A stretch of DNA of 64,000 bases from Cichorium intybus (taxonomy: Eukaryota > Streptophyta > Magnoliopsida > Asterales > Asteraceae). A program made the translations under genes and the position numbers. Every line of letters starts with the position of its first letter. The stretch's first letter is position 1. The stretch spans positions 83,147,882 through 83,211,881 of the forward strand of contig CM042016.1 in assembly GCA_023525715.1 (NCBI GenBank). Reading direction: 5' to 3'. Shown here in pieces: positions 47,223-61,108 of this stretch. A model generated the notes under the pieces. It had not been told where the DNA came from and did no database searches. It saw only the letters and a program-made list of their open reading frames with translations.

Positions 47223-49037
47223 TCAATGCATGGTGGGGCGAGGTGCACGTGGGCGCACCGGGGTCTTCGAAGGGCTTACCCTGCAACCACAATATATGTC
47301 AAAACTAGAATTTCATGATACTGACATATTATTCTTCTAGCAACCCCCGAGCTGGCCCACATTATCATAGAAGTATCATGTGAAATACAGGTACAGGTAC
47401 AGGTACAGGTACAGGTACAGGTACAGGTACACATTATCTCAAAAGTATCATGTGAGATGTTAATCAGGTACACAGCTGTCTGGTAGGTAGCTGGCATAAG
47501 AGCAAAGTGGGCCCTAGGAGCCAATCCACATTGGAATTAAAACTCACACCGAGTAAAATCTACCGGATTATAGCATTATAATTTTGATTTTGTTTTTCTT
47601 ATTAAGATATTTTATTTTGAAATGGGATAAAAGTACGTTACCTTATTGGCAATGATCCCAATACTGCACCGCTACAGTTCAGAGCTGCTATCGCACTCTC
47701 GGCCTGTAAATGCAAGAAATAGCAATGTACTTTTATTTATTTGTTTATTATTATTATTATTATTAGGGTTAAATGAATCATATAGCATGAATCATGTTTG
47801 CCAATATGTTGATTGACTTATAGTCAATATCCAAAGGGCTAAAAGCAAGAAATAGCAAAGTACTTTCTTTTTTCTATTTGTTTATTAGAGATAAATGCAA
47901 GAAATAGCAATAAACTTTCGTTTGATTTTTTTTGTTATTATAACCATATCCAAAATCCAGATATCACAGACCCATTATAATAAAAGAGGAAAATAAGGAG
48001 TAAACAAATAAACTCAGGAAGATAATATTAAATATTTATAAAATAGTCTGTTTGAAGTGGTTTTCGAAGGTGTATCCAATCAGATTAAAAAAATAGGAAC
48101 CAACCAAAAGCAGAAATTGAGCCGTATATATATGTATAAGGTAACTGTTTTCTTATTAAGGCATTGTACTTTGAAATTTTTTACCTAATTATAGGATTAT
48201 ACTTTTAACTTATTTTCTTATTGAAGGTAGAAAGAAAGAGTCAAATGCTTTTTAAACTTTAACACTAAGGTGATGTTTCTTTTTGACTTAATGGGGACAA
48301 GAGTCAAGACTTAATTCAGTAGGTCAACGTTAGTCAAACTAGGTGTTGTTTCATTTTGACATAATGAATGAATGGGTAATGATGTCTGTCTGGATAAAGT
48401 GATGTACACATAAGGTTTGTTTCTTTTCTAGATTGAATAAACCGTCTGAAGAGACTCAATGACCATTTTACCCTTGTGTTCCAAAAAACAAATTTCACTA
48501 TGTTCATTCTGTCCATATTAAGTAAAAAAGAAACAGCCAAGTATAGTTATCCAGATCAAGTGTTTAACTCATTAACCCCATTAAGTCAAAAAGAAAAATC
48601 CCCCTAATGGAAAAAAGAAAAGAAACAATGAAGATTCAATATAAGATTATAAGCCCCCTTTTTCATGTTGTTACATAATCAAGTTAAAAAAACATAATGT
48701 ATATTAAAAGCATAAAAACAATCTAAAAATCATAGAAAACTCACCATCACAAATTCCACAAATGCAATACGAGAGGAATGATGATAGTCTCCAAGCAACC
48801 TCAAGCGATAAACCTATAAAAAAATAAAAATCATAACATCTTCTTACTAACAATTCATATAGCAAATTAGCAACTAATTTGTCAAAATCTTGTAAATGGA
48901 AAGCTATAAAGTATAAACCTCGCCACAAAGTGATTCAAAGAAGAGTTTCACATCTGCTTGAGTAACCTGCTTAAAACAAAATAAACATCACACAAAAACT
49001 CCCATACTAATATAATAATATTCATCAAATGCAAACA

Positions 49038-49072
<35 letters not shown>

Positions 49073-50509
49073 TAAAACTTTAACCACCTTCTTGTCAATG
49101 TTAGTACAATAAATAGTCCTTGCACACATTTCCCTTTCATCCTCAGACTAAACACAAACAATAATAACAACAGAGTTATTTATTTAGGTTTTAATAAGTA
49201 AAAAGAAAAGAATTTAAAGAATCTTACTCGGGGCAGAAAAGTTGGATTTACTGGTGCAATTGCTGTTTTTGAAGGAAGTACCCTAACTGGATAGTAACCA
49301 AGCATTGTTCCAGCAAGTGTTAATGCATTCTTTGCACCTTCTGCAAGAACATTAGTGAAAAAATGTAATACGATGTATTTATATAAGATATTTACTTATT
49401 ACACGTATAAAAAGTTATATTTGCATACCCTCATCAGTAAATTCAACAAAAGCAAAACGAAGAACAGAATTAGGGTCGCCACATACACGGCAGTCAACAA
49501 CCTTTAGTGGGAATAAAAAGAATAACAGTTGTTAAAAATCATGATATACATGAGTAAAAAAATGAAGGGATTCCTAAAATGATATATTTTACCTGTCCAC
49601 AATGAATAAAGAGTGCTGCAAGTTGTTCTTCAGTTACCTATAGTCAAACATCATTAGAGATTATTAATAATAACTAGTAAACTCCAAGTAAGGTTGGAAT
49701 TGTATTGTTACATTGTATGCTAATGCTATTTTACCTGCTGATCAATGTCAGACACATGAACTGTTCTTTTAATGGCATCTTCTTGCTGTGCCAAGTTTGT
49801 TCGGCTATTCATCCTTCGTTTTCCATTGCTAAAATGGCCCTTTTTCTAGACATAAAACAGTGAAAAGATAGAACAATCAGCAAGAGAAAACAAGATCACC
49901 AAAAGAAAAGGTTAATATATCTATGTTCGTTAGTTTTGATGGATAGACTTAACCAGTTTGGTTTTAAAACTACATATGGAACCTGTTGGAAATTGATTGA
50001 TGATGGAAATGATTTGAAACAAGAAAGCAGAAATGGAAATAAGGATGTTGATAAGAGTATTATACCCTTCCTGTGGAAATGGCATCCACGTTGGCAAAAG
50101 CTGGGTGGTTAGTTTGGAGTAGGAAATCATTAACGGCAGCATAACCAAAGTGAGTAGCAGCAGATGGAGATCGTAGTAAAGCCCTATTATTATAAATGTT
50201 GTTGGAGAGTGAAGGAGGCACAAATTCTTCAGCCATGGGATTTAATTTCGGTAGCATTTCCTCCAAATCTCTCATTCCTTTCTTAAAATCATCATCATGA
50301 TCACGATGATCAGCGCCATTAGCCACCGTATGATGCTGGACACCATTTCCATTTACCAAACTGCCGTTTGTGTTTGACGTTATCTTCTTCTCCTGATACA
50401 AACTATGATGGTTTTCATTTGACCTCGAAATCAAAACCGAGGAATCCGTCTGATCAACATCGTTTGATTCGACCTGATTATTCGACACACCGTTCTCAAC
50501 AATAGCCAT
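47223..50509 (-). CDS. Poly(A)-binding-protein-interacting RNA-binding protein (CID8-13 class), 10 exons, 360 aa
   Basis: Exons on the minus strand are 50509-50066, 49845-49735, 49637-49593, 49501-49429, 49340-49228, 49147-49088, 48966-48919, 48813-48745, 47703-47642 and 47280-47223. All have GT-AG borders and the phases join to 360 codons plus TGA. The start is the first ATG (MAIVENGVSN). PAM2 motif KLNPMAEEFVPPSL (88-101) would bind the MLLE domain of poly(A)-binding protein. A basic stretch (KKGHFSNGKRRMNSR, 149-163) is a likely nuclear signal. RRM1 spans about 176-245 (RNP1 RFAFVEFT, 215-222). RRM2 spans about 272-345 (RNP2 TIYCTNID, RNP1 RIAFVEFV). The end is Pro/Arg-rich. Length and layout match Arabidopsis CID9-CID12. 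It is a likely cytoplasmic/nuclear mRNA regulator and looks intact, flanked by transposon debris. Confidence 0.95.
47387..47428. repeat. (ACAGGT)7 microsatellite in the last CID intron
   Basis: Seven hexamers. They are flanked by a short direct repeat (acattatc..aagtatcatgtga at about 47359 and 47432). On the gene strand the unit reads ACCTGT. Confidence 0.95.
48266..48606. mobile_element. MITE in intron 8 of the CID gene
   Basis: Inverted termini of about 30 bp. The left reads aaggtgatgtttctttttgacttaatgggg, in two parts aaggtgatgtttctttt and tgacttaatgggg. The right, reversed, reads ttaggggggatttttctttt and tgacttaatgggg. About 340 bp with no coding; the ends are hAT-like. The target duplication is unclear (possibly CTAA). 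Confidence 0.7.
49039..49070. repeat. Poly(A) run in CID intron 6
   Basis: 32 A on the plus strand, i.e. a T-run on the gene strand, about 18 bp downstream of the donor of exon 6. Confidence 0.95.
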
Positions 50510-50880
50510 GATATCAACGAACCACCGACTGACACTAGTCTCAACTCTCAAGTTTCTTTTCCCTGTTTTTTTCCTTCTACAGATTTCAGTCGATTACGAT
50601 GCCGATCAAAATTCGACGGTAAACGATACGATTAAAAAACGGAAATACAAATTCCAGAAGGAAGCTGAAAAAACATTTAGGTAAATTACCTGTTTGAAGA
50701 ATCTAAAATGGAGTGCTCATGGATTGATCGAAGTGAGCTGAAAGATCGTTAATCGAAAGATTATATATCACATATGTAAATCAGATGAAACCAACAAAGT
50801 CAGAGGGGAAAAGAACCTTGTTCTTCAATAATGCGTCACTGTTTCCTTGTTTTTGAGAGAGAGAGAGAGAAAGAGGTGTT
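50510..50880 (-). promoter_or_regulatory. 5' UTR with likely intron and proximal promoter of the CID gene
   Basis: A GT-AG pair at 50689-50577 (AACAG|GTAATT ... CTGTAG|AAGG) would make a 113 bp 5' UTR intron. A (GA)n/(CT)n run at about 50857-50870 lies upstream, a common feature near plant transcription starts. No clear TATA box was found. Confidence 0.5.
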
Positions 50881-51589
50881 CTTAGTATGGTCCGTTTTGA
50901 CACTCTATGGCTTTGATGTGGCACAAGGTCCAAGAATATTTTTTTAATTTTTTAATGGTGATTACTGATTTAACACATTTTTAGCATTTTGTAAAGCATG
51001 AATTATTTCATAACATGTTTGATTTTAAAAGTTACATTTGGTATTATTATTTTTTTTGGGTCTATTATATATATGAGTACATGTAGTTTGTGAGTTTGAG
51101 GTTGAAGTGTGACATTCCAAGAAGAAAAAGTGAACGCAACTAAATAAAGTATAAAGAAACTAACTTGATTAACTAAGAAAAGGCCCAAAATAGTAGATGT
51201 GTTATGGGTACGATAAATATGGTAGATGATCCTTGATAGACAAATATGTTATAATAAAAGGAAAAGACAAATTTAATAAAAAACAATGATTATTTTTTAA
51301 GATTTAGCTAAATTTAAGAAATATTTTATAATAGACAATACTTGAATACTAAGAAATGGGTCAATGGTCTGCGAAATCGGATAAAGGGGTTTTGAAATCA
51401 ATGGGCTTTGAAATTATTTTAATGGGCCCTAAGTGGTCCCGATATTTATGACAATTTTTTTTTTATATTTTTAGATTTCCAATTTCGTAATAGTATGAAA
51501 CAAAACGACGGGTTTATGATGCTATATTTTTTATATTACGTAAAGTTTATTTTGTAATTTTTGTGAACACGTAGAACATGTTTAAAATC

Positions 51590-51960
51590 TTACTATTAGA
51601 TAGGGAGCATTTGTAAATTTGTGAAATACAGGGACTATTTTTGTTATTTCGGTATTAGCCGACCATATGTATAATTATATGAAAACAGGGACTTCTGGAA
51701 TTTTGCAAATAGCCAGGAGCCATTTTTATAATTTTTTAATGCATGGACAGTTTTGGTAATTTTTTGAAATAAGACAAGTTCTGCAAAGTTGCTATTAGAG
51801 AGTTACCATTTTGTAATTTTATAAAACAACATGGACCATTTCTACAAAGTTATTATTAGGCAGGAGCTATTATTGTAACTTTATAAAACACAATGACTAT
51901 TTTGCAATTCATCTATTAAGCAATGACCATTTTTGCAAATATGGCACAGCTTCCTAATCT
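51590..51960. repeat. Degenerate tandem array, period about 65 bp
   Basis: Recurring phrases ..gggaccatttttgtaatttt.., ..ataaaacac.. and ..gcaaagttgctattag.. (for example at 51640, 51715, 51770, 51830 and 51900) with heavy drift. Confidence 0.5.
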
Positions 51961-52395
51961 TCTAGCTAAAGAATGGACGAAATATAATAAGCGTCTATTT
52001 TGTAAACGTGTATATGTTATTTATTTTTTACATTTGGATACAAAAATGAGGAAAACTACATTTTTACTGCCCCTTCTCGAAAATGGCATGTGAAAATGAG
52101 TATTTACCCATTTTTTTAGTGTCATTGTATTGGTTTTGGCTAATCTTTGTTATTTTGGTTTTTCTATATTGCTTGGAAGAGGGTTTTTGGCCATTTTGAC
52201 AAGTAAATATTGATATTTTTGCAGTTGTAGCCTACAAAAATACTAAATTTGATGTGCAAAATGTGTTTGCATGGTATTTTCGCAGCCCACTTTTTATCGG
52301 TACTAACTTTCATTGTTTGTTTTATCGAAGCATGTAAACAAAAGTTTTATTGGACGAGCAAATCTTGTGGAAACCGCAAGTCATGTTCGTAAAGT

Positions 52396-53021
52396 TTTAG
52401 GTGGTGTTTTTTTTTTTCAAAAAGATCTTTCTGACTTATTTTGTCTGCGGACAGACAGATATTTAATCCGCATACTATTTGTTTTTTTGGAAGACCACAA
52501 ACCTAATAATGTCTATGCGTCATCTTCTTGTAGACGACATAAGATAAACCACTTTTCAAGTCTGCAAACATTTTCAAGCCTAAACAAAAGTTAAAGTTGT
52601 CATCTTTTTTACACATTTCTTTAGATGTTTTAGTTTTTTTAATCTTACCAAAAAAAAATATCACATAATGTATTTTTTTTATAATTTAAACTATCAAACA
52701 CTTAATGGTTAAATTTGTCATATTAATATAATATGGCTATTTTTCTAGACAGTAAGTCAAAGTTGAAGCTCTTGGTATTAAAACTCAAATAATCATTCTT
52801 ATGCAATAATGGTTAATATCGTATACTGTTAATTAGATTAAATATAATAATTTCATATTTAATAAAATCAAATTATTTAAATGTTAGTTTATTTTAGCAT
52901 CTCGTAGATTTTAAAAGATAGCCTTTTTCTTACAAACTGCAATGTTTGATCCATCTATTTTTATGCAGATGTGGTCCGTAGACTGTAGATGGTGTACCTC
53001 TCAAAAACGAACATCGCCTTA
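52396..53021. mobile_element. Possible MITE (about 625 bp)
   Basis: The left end taggtggtgttttttttttt and the reversed right end taaggcgatgttcgttttt are similar. Inner parts (gtctgcggacag against gtctacggacca) also correspond. No clear target duplication. Confidence 0.4.
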
Positions 53022-53847
53022 ATTAACTATCACAAGAACATTTAAGATGACATGTTTTAGATAATGGCTCAAGGTACCACCAATGAGGCTCAAGGTACCA
53101 CCAACGACAAGCGACAGTTTAATTAATCAATGATGATCCATGAGGTCCTTTCGGATGAAGGTATAATCACCGTGGATCGATTGTCATTTTCAATAAGAAG
53201 GTACAATATGTCATTTAGGAAGCTCGAGTTTTAACTTATCATCAAATTCAAATTCGAGAGTGTTCCAAACTTTAAAATAGAATTTACATTTATTCCCTCG
53301 TCGTTTCAGACACATGTGCCCTCGAATAGTTCAGACGCCTCGTTACAATTACTCAACGTGGATACCCTAATATTTAGCAAGATTTTCCTTCATATATCGG
53401 ACGAGGATGGAGTGAGAGTTTGTTTGCTTCATATGTTATGTCATGGATTTCTTTGGAGAGAGAAGAAAATTGCAATAACACGTCAATGGCGTTTACTTGT
53501 TGAGGACTTTGAGAGTGAAACATGTATGAAAGTTTATATTTATAACTTATATTATTCAATAAATATCGTTATCAATAAATTATTTTCTAGGATTTATGTG
53601 TCATGTCAAGAAGTGTTTAAGATTATATTGCATTATTAAATTTAATATATGTTATATTTAATACTTAAATTTGAATGAATAAGTTATTAGGCATGAATTT
53701 AGGAGGCATCTTATTATTGTCGAAAGGGATTCATACGATACGATCAACGTAGGATACATATGATGCGAGTATGGATGCCATTAAAAAGGATGAATTTTGA
53801 GGATGTAGTCAAGGCTATCGACGTGTCACACAAACACTGTGTGTGTC

Positions 53848-56180
<2,333 letters not shown>

Positions 56181-56425
56181 AGGCCAATAAGGATATGATG
56201 GTCAATTTACAATTATTTATTTTCGGTAACTAGAATGACAGATCTCATTGAATCGTAACAGCTCCAACATTTAAGCAATATTCATTTTTTTACGGAATTA
56301 TGAATCACATTACCAATTTCGAATATTCCTCATTCATCTTCATCATTTCATTATCCGAAGTTTTCTTCTTCTTCTAATTCGACTTGAGTAAAATCGTTCC
56401 AGTGTTTATAATTATCTTAGTCAGG

Positions 56426-59400
56426 ATGATTGGTGATGCGAGTGGAATATCGAATGAAGAAACAATATTAGTGGGGTATGTAATCCATTAGTTTTTTCAT
56501 AGTTATGTTCATAATTGATACCCTATTACGTTCAATTGTTTTTTATTTCAGCACTGATATATTCAGAAATCTCGAGGATATTATATTCGATGATAGTGAT
56601 ACTATAATAGACGATGATGGAGTTAGAGATGATCAAGAACATGTAGAAGATTTTTATATTACAGACGTGGTTGATGAATCGAACAATATCCCAGTTAGTA
56701 AGTATAATTTCTCAATTAATAATATTAATGAAAACCAATGTATCGAATACATAACTTTGTCTGTATCAATTTCTGTATATACGCATCATGCTACAGTCAT
56801 TAACATGAAGATCACTTTGAATATAGTCATGGGTCAGTTGTGTAAAATTAGAATTTTTTGGTTCATTTAAATGAGTATGTTCACTTTGTGTGTGTCTATG
56901 CAGTCAATGATGTTGACATTGGAGATGAGCTTAGCAGTACAGAAGTTAAATCACCTGGAGGTACTAAGATTTTGTATTGGATTCCAAACGTTAAAGAAGG
57001 TGTTGAGCCTAAATTGGATTATTTATTCGATTCACTTGATGAGGGTATACACTTCTACAAAGAGTATGCCAAGAAAGCTGGATTTGATCCAAGGTTGGGA
57101 TCTACCAAGAGAGAGGAAGGTATTATTAGTTACAAATACCTATTTTGCAGTAAAGCTGAAACTCGTAAGACAACAAATGTTGACTCTTTAAAAGGCGAAT
57201 CTTTGAAGAAAAAGAGAAAAATACCTAGTCAGAGGCAAGATTTCCCTGCGAGGATTGGATTAAAAAATGTAAAAGGTACTGGAAAGTTTTTTGTTGTTAC
57301 ATTTGAAAAAACTCACAATCATGTGTTGTATACAAGGTCGACTGTTCACATGTCTAAACATTGTAGAAAACTTTGTTTTTCTGATCAACATATGATAAAT
57401 GAGCTATATACATCTAATATTGGATCAACCAAGGCATATGGTATTGTCACTGGTTTTAAAGGTGGTTACAATAAACAAGGTCCACAACAAATATACTACA
57501 AGAACTATGCTAGAGACCTTAATTGCCATATAGGAGACAGTGATGCAAATATGGTGGTAAACCTATTGACTCAGCGAAGCAAGAACAATCCTACTTTTTC
57601 ATTCCATTACAAGTTGGAGAAGGATGAACTTAGGGCATTATTCTGGGCTGATGGAATTGCAAAACGGAATTACTCTGAATTCTGTGATGTTGTATCTTTT
57701 GATGCTACATTCCGTACGAACAAGTAAGTTTAATACAACAGCATTTTTTTAATTTTTAATTTATTGTTTCACATTTATATATTAATTTGTATTACATATA
57801 GGTACAACATGGTTTTTGTTCCGTTTACCGGGATTGACAACCACAAACGTTGTGTCACATTTGGTGCTGGCTTGTTAGCAAGAGAGACATCAGATTATTA
57901 TATATGGTTGTTGCAAGAATTCTTGTCTTCATTTAGGAAGGAACCAAATATAGTTGTTACCGATCAAGACGCAGCAATGGCTAAGGCTGTGGAGCGTGTG
58001 TTTCCAAAATCTACACACCGTTTATGTATGTGGCACATTGGGAAAAAATTGACAGATAAGGTTGATGTTTATCATTTGTTTTAATGTTATCATTTTGAAA
58101 TATTTTACATAGTTATGAAATGAGTAGTTTTTGTTTTTGTTTATAGGTATCCGCTAAAATAATATACGAGACGGATTTCAGAAAGAGGTTACAACGTATC
58201 ATTTGGAGTTCATTCATTAGTCCATCTATATTTGAAGACAAATGGTCAGAGTTGATTGAGGAGTTTCAGCTACATGACAACAAATGGTTGAAAGAAATGT
58301 ACAACATGAGAGAGCGTTGGATACCTGCGTATTTTCAGAATACACCATTGATTGGTTTGATGCGCACGACATCAAGATCTGAGAGTGAAAATTACTTTTT
58401 CCAAGGTTTCATGTCGAGAAAGTCCAATTTGTTGATGTTCATGTGTAAGTTCGATGCAGCTATGGATAAACAGAGAAACATACAATCAAACACCGAATTT
58501 ACATCTATGTCAAAGAAACCTGGACTTGTGACAAAACTACCTTTAGAAGTTCAAGCAGCGGATGTGTATACTCATAAAATTTTCTACATATTTCAAAGGG
58601 AAATAGATGACTCTGTATGGACATGCTCACCGAATTCTTGTATTTCACTTGAACTGTATGATTCATACATAGTTTCGGAACAACTAATGCCACGAGAGGA
58701 TCAAAATAAAAGCTTGTTTTTTAATGCATCGTCCAAAGAGTTCTTGAGTGAAACTGCTGGGGAATGGAGATATCAGGTTAGTATAAATTAATAGCTTAAT
58801 ATCTATGACATTGTATTTATTAATGCTAATTTGTATAATCATATTTTTGATGTCAGGTTAAAGTCTACAAAGACGGAGAGACTTTTGAATGCTGTTGCAT
58901 GTTATTTGAACATTATGAGATTTTATGTAGGCATATTTTGTGTATCATGAAGAAAACATTCACGAAATCCATACCTTCAAAATACTTTTTAAAACGATGG
59001 CAGAAAGGTATTATACATATGAAGGATTTACAGAAAAGCACATATTTTGGTGAGATTAGTGACGGGGAGTACACAAAGGTGCAGGATGTTTATTCTATTG
59101 TTCGAGAATGTATAGACATGGTTGCACATGATAAGGATGCATTAGACAAATTAATAGAGTGGCAAAAAGATATCCAAAGGAAGTTACAGAACGATCCACC
59201 TGCCAGAGACACACGTTCAAGAACTAAAGTAATGGAGGCAGCCATTGGGGTGTCTAAGCCCGATGTAATTTCAATCAGAAATCCGGAAAACATACGCAAC
59301 AAAGGTTCTGGAACTGGAAAGCGTATAAAAAGCAAAAGAGAAATTGCAATGATAAATGCGGATAAGGATGCTAAAACATGTTCATTTTGTAACAAGAAGA

Positions 59401-59471
59401 TTTCACCCAATGAAAAGCACGATAGAAGAAATTGTCCATTAAGAAAGGAGGCGGCGTCGATCAAGAAGTAG
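56426..59471 (+). CDS. FAR1/FHY3-type MULE transposase-like protein, 6 exons, 839 aa
   Basis: Exons are 56426-56475, 56552-56697, 56904-57723, 57802-58060, 58147-58776 and 58857-59471. All have GT-AG borders and phases join without a stop to 839 codons. An acidic N-terminus (20-65) precedes a FAR1 DNA-binding domain (about 105-208: C147, H203, H205). The second zinc Cys is apparently replaced by F179 (FPARIG where CPARIG is usual; TTC against TGC). The MULE transposase core has D332 (SFDATF), D393 (VVTDQDAA), C414..H417 and E504 (RSESENYF), so the D-D-E set is present. SWIM zinc finger: C647-x-C649...C659-x-H661. A C-terminal CCHC-like motif is C810, C813, H823, C828. It could be an active transposase or a FAR1-RELATED SEQUENCE transcription factor. 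The adjacent terminus and C48 gene favour a transposon. Confidence 0.9.
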
Positions 59472-61108
59472 CACGGTTATTTTATATTTAATTGTCATAA
59501 GTAGCTTTTATACTTTTGTTTATGTTTTCTGTTTTGGTATTTACTGATTTAAACCATCAAGTAACGATTTGATTATTTTAGATGAAGTTGCTACGATTAT
59601 TTATATAAGTTTTGTTTAAGTCGTTGTGTTTGACTATTTACGCAAGTATAGATTCATATAAAACCATATGTGTCTTATATGCAGTCACAAAATGCATATT
59701 TATTAAAAGTGTTGTATATGTGCATGTGTTAAGTGCGTATCTGCACATATTCACATTTTAACAGATTATATGGTGTCATGTGTTTTTGTGTGTACACATA
59801 CTTATTAAGTGCACACATGCTTATATGCACATATTATATTGTGTTATGTGCATATATGCACATGTGCACATACCGTCATACACACATTGTATTATGTGCA
59901 CATATGCACAAACGTGTGATGTGAACATATGCACATATGGCCACATTAATTTGTTTTAGATGTATGTGTGTGTCATATAATATCAGCGCCATTTATTCAT
60001 TAAAAAAATAAATCAATGTGTATGTGCACATTTATGCTTGGCAGGTAACATTATGTTTTATTTGCACATAAGCACATACCATCATCCAAAGTTTGTAATA
60101 TGTGCACATATGCACACATGCACAAATTTGTTTGTTTTATGTGTATGTGTCAGGTTTAGTGACAGTAAAATAAGGAATTAGTATGTATGTGCACACGTAT
60201 TCTTTGTAGGTCAAGTGCGTAACATGTGTACATACGCACATATGCATATATGCACATACCATCACCCATAGTTCCATTATGTGCACACTTGCACATATGC
60301 AAACATTTGTTTGGTTTAGGTGTACGTGTCTCTGATGTGTAATAAAGTCTAGTGACCTAGATCGATAGACTTTTGTTTGGCAGGTAACAATTTGTTTTAT
60401 GTGCACATATGCACATACCATCATCCACAGTTTGTAATATGTGCACATATGCACACATGCACACATTTGTTTGTTTTATGTGTATGTGTCAGGTTTAGTG
60501 ACAGAGTAAAATTAGGAATTAGTGTGTATGTGCACACGTATTCTTTGCAGGTAAAGTGCGTAACATGTGTACATACGCACATATGCATATATGCACATAC
60601 CATCATCCACAGTTCCATTATGTGCACACTTGCACATATGCAAACATTTGTTTGGTTTAGGTGTACGTGTCTCTGATGTGTAATAAAGTCTGGTGACCTA
60701 GTAAAATAACAAAGTAATGCATATATGCACATGTATGCTTGGCATGGCAAGTGAGTAATATCTGTACAGATGCACATATGCACATTCTAACATCCACATC
60801 TGTATTGTGTGCACACATGCACACATGCAAGTATCAATAGTTGTTAGTTGTATTAGTGTTTGCATATAATCAGTTATAATGATGCTGTAAAATATGAAAT
60901 TTATGTGTATGTTCACATATGTACCAAAGATATGCTTATATGGACAACGAGGTATCCAATATAATAATATTAAACATTAAGCCATGAACACAATGCAGTA
61001 TACCCAAAACAAATACTAACATTCATTCATGCCAAACCTATTGTCCAAATAAAAAGTAAAGATGTGTTTTAAACAACCTTAAGCATAAAAAAAAGTACTT
61101 CCATATCT
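59472..61108. repeat. Spacer between convergent FAR1 and C48 genes: alternating purine-pyrimidine repeats
   Basis: From about 59700 to 60870 it is packed with tatgtgcacatatgcaca-type words. Within it a unit of 339 bp is repeated in tandem: ggcaggtaaca at 60040 and 60379, accatcatcc at 60078 and 60417. A third partial unit begins near 60716. Short frames here are repeat artefacts. It presumably also contains both 3' UTRs. Confidence 0.85.

Noticed and set aside
49846..50065. Retained-intron reading of the CID first exon beyond 50066
   Set aside because: The frame stops within a few codons, and the donor at 50065 joins exon 2 in phase with the conserved basic segment.
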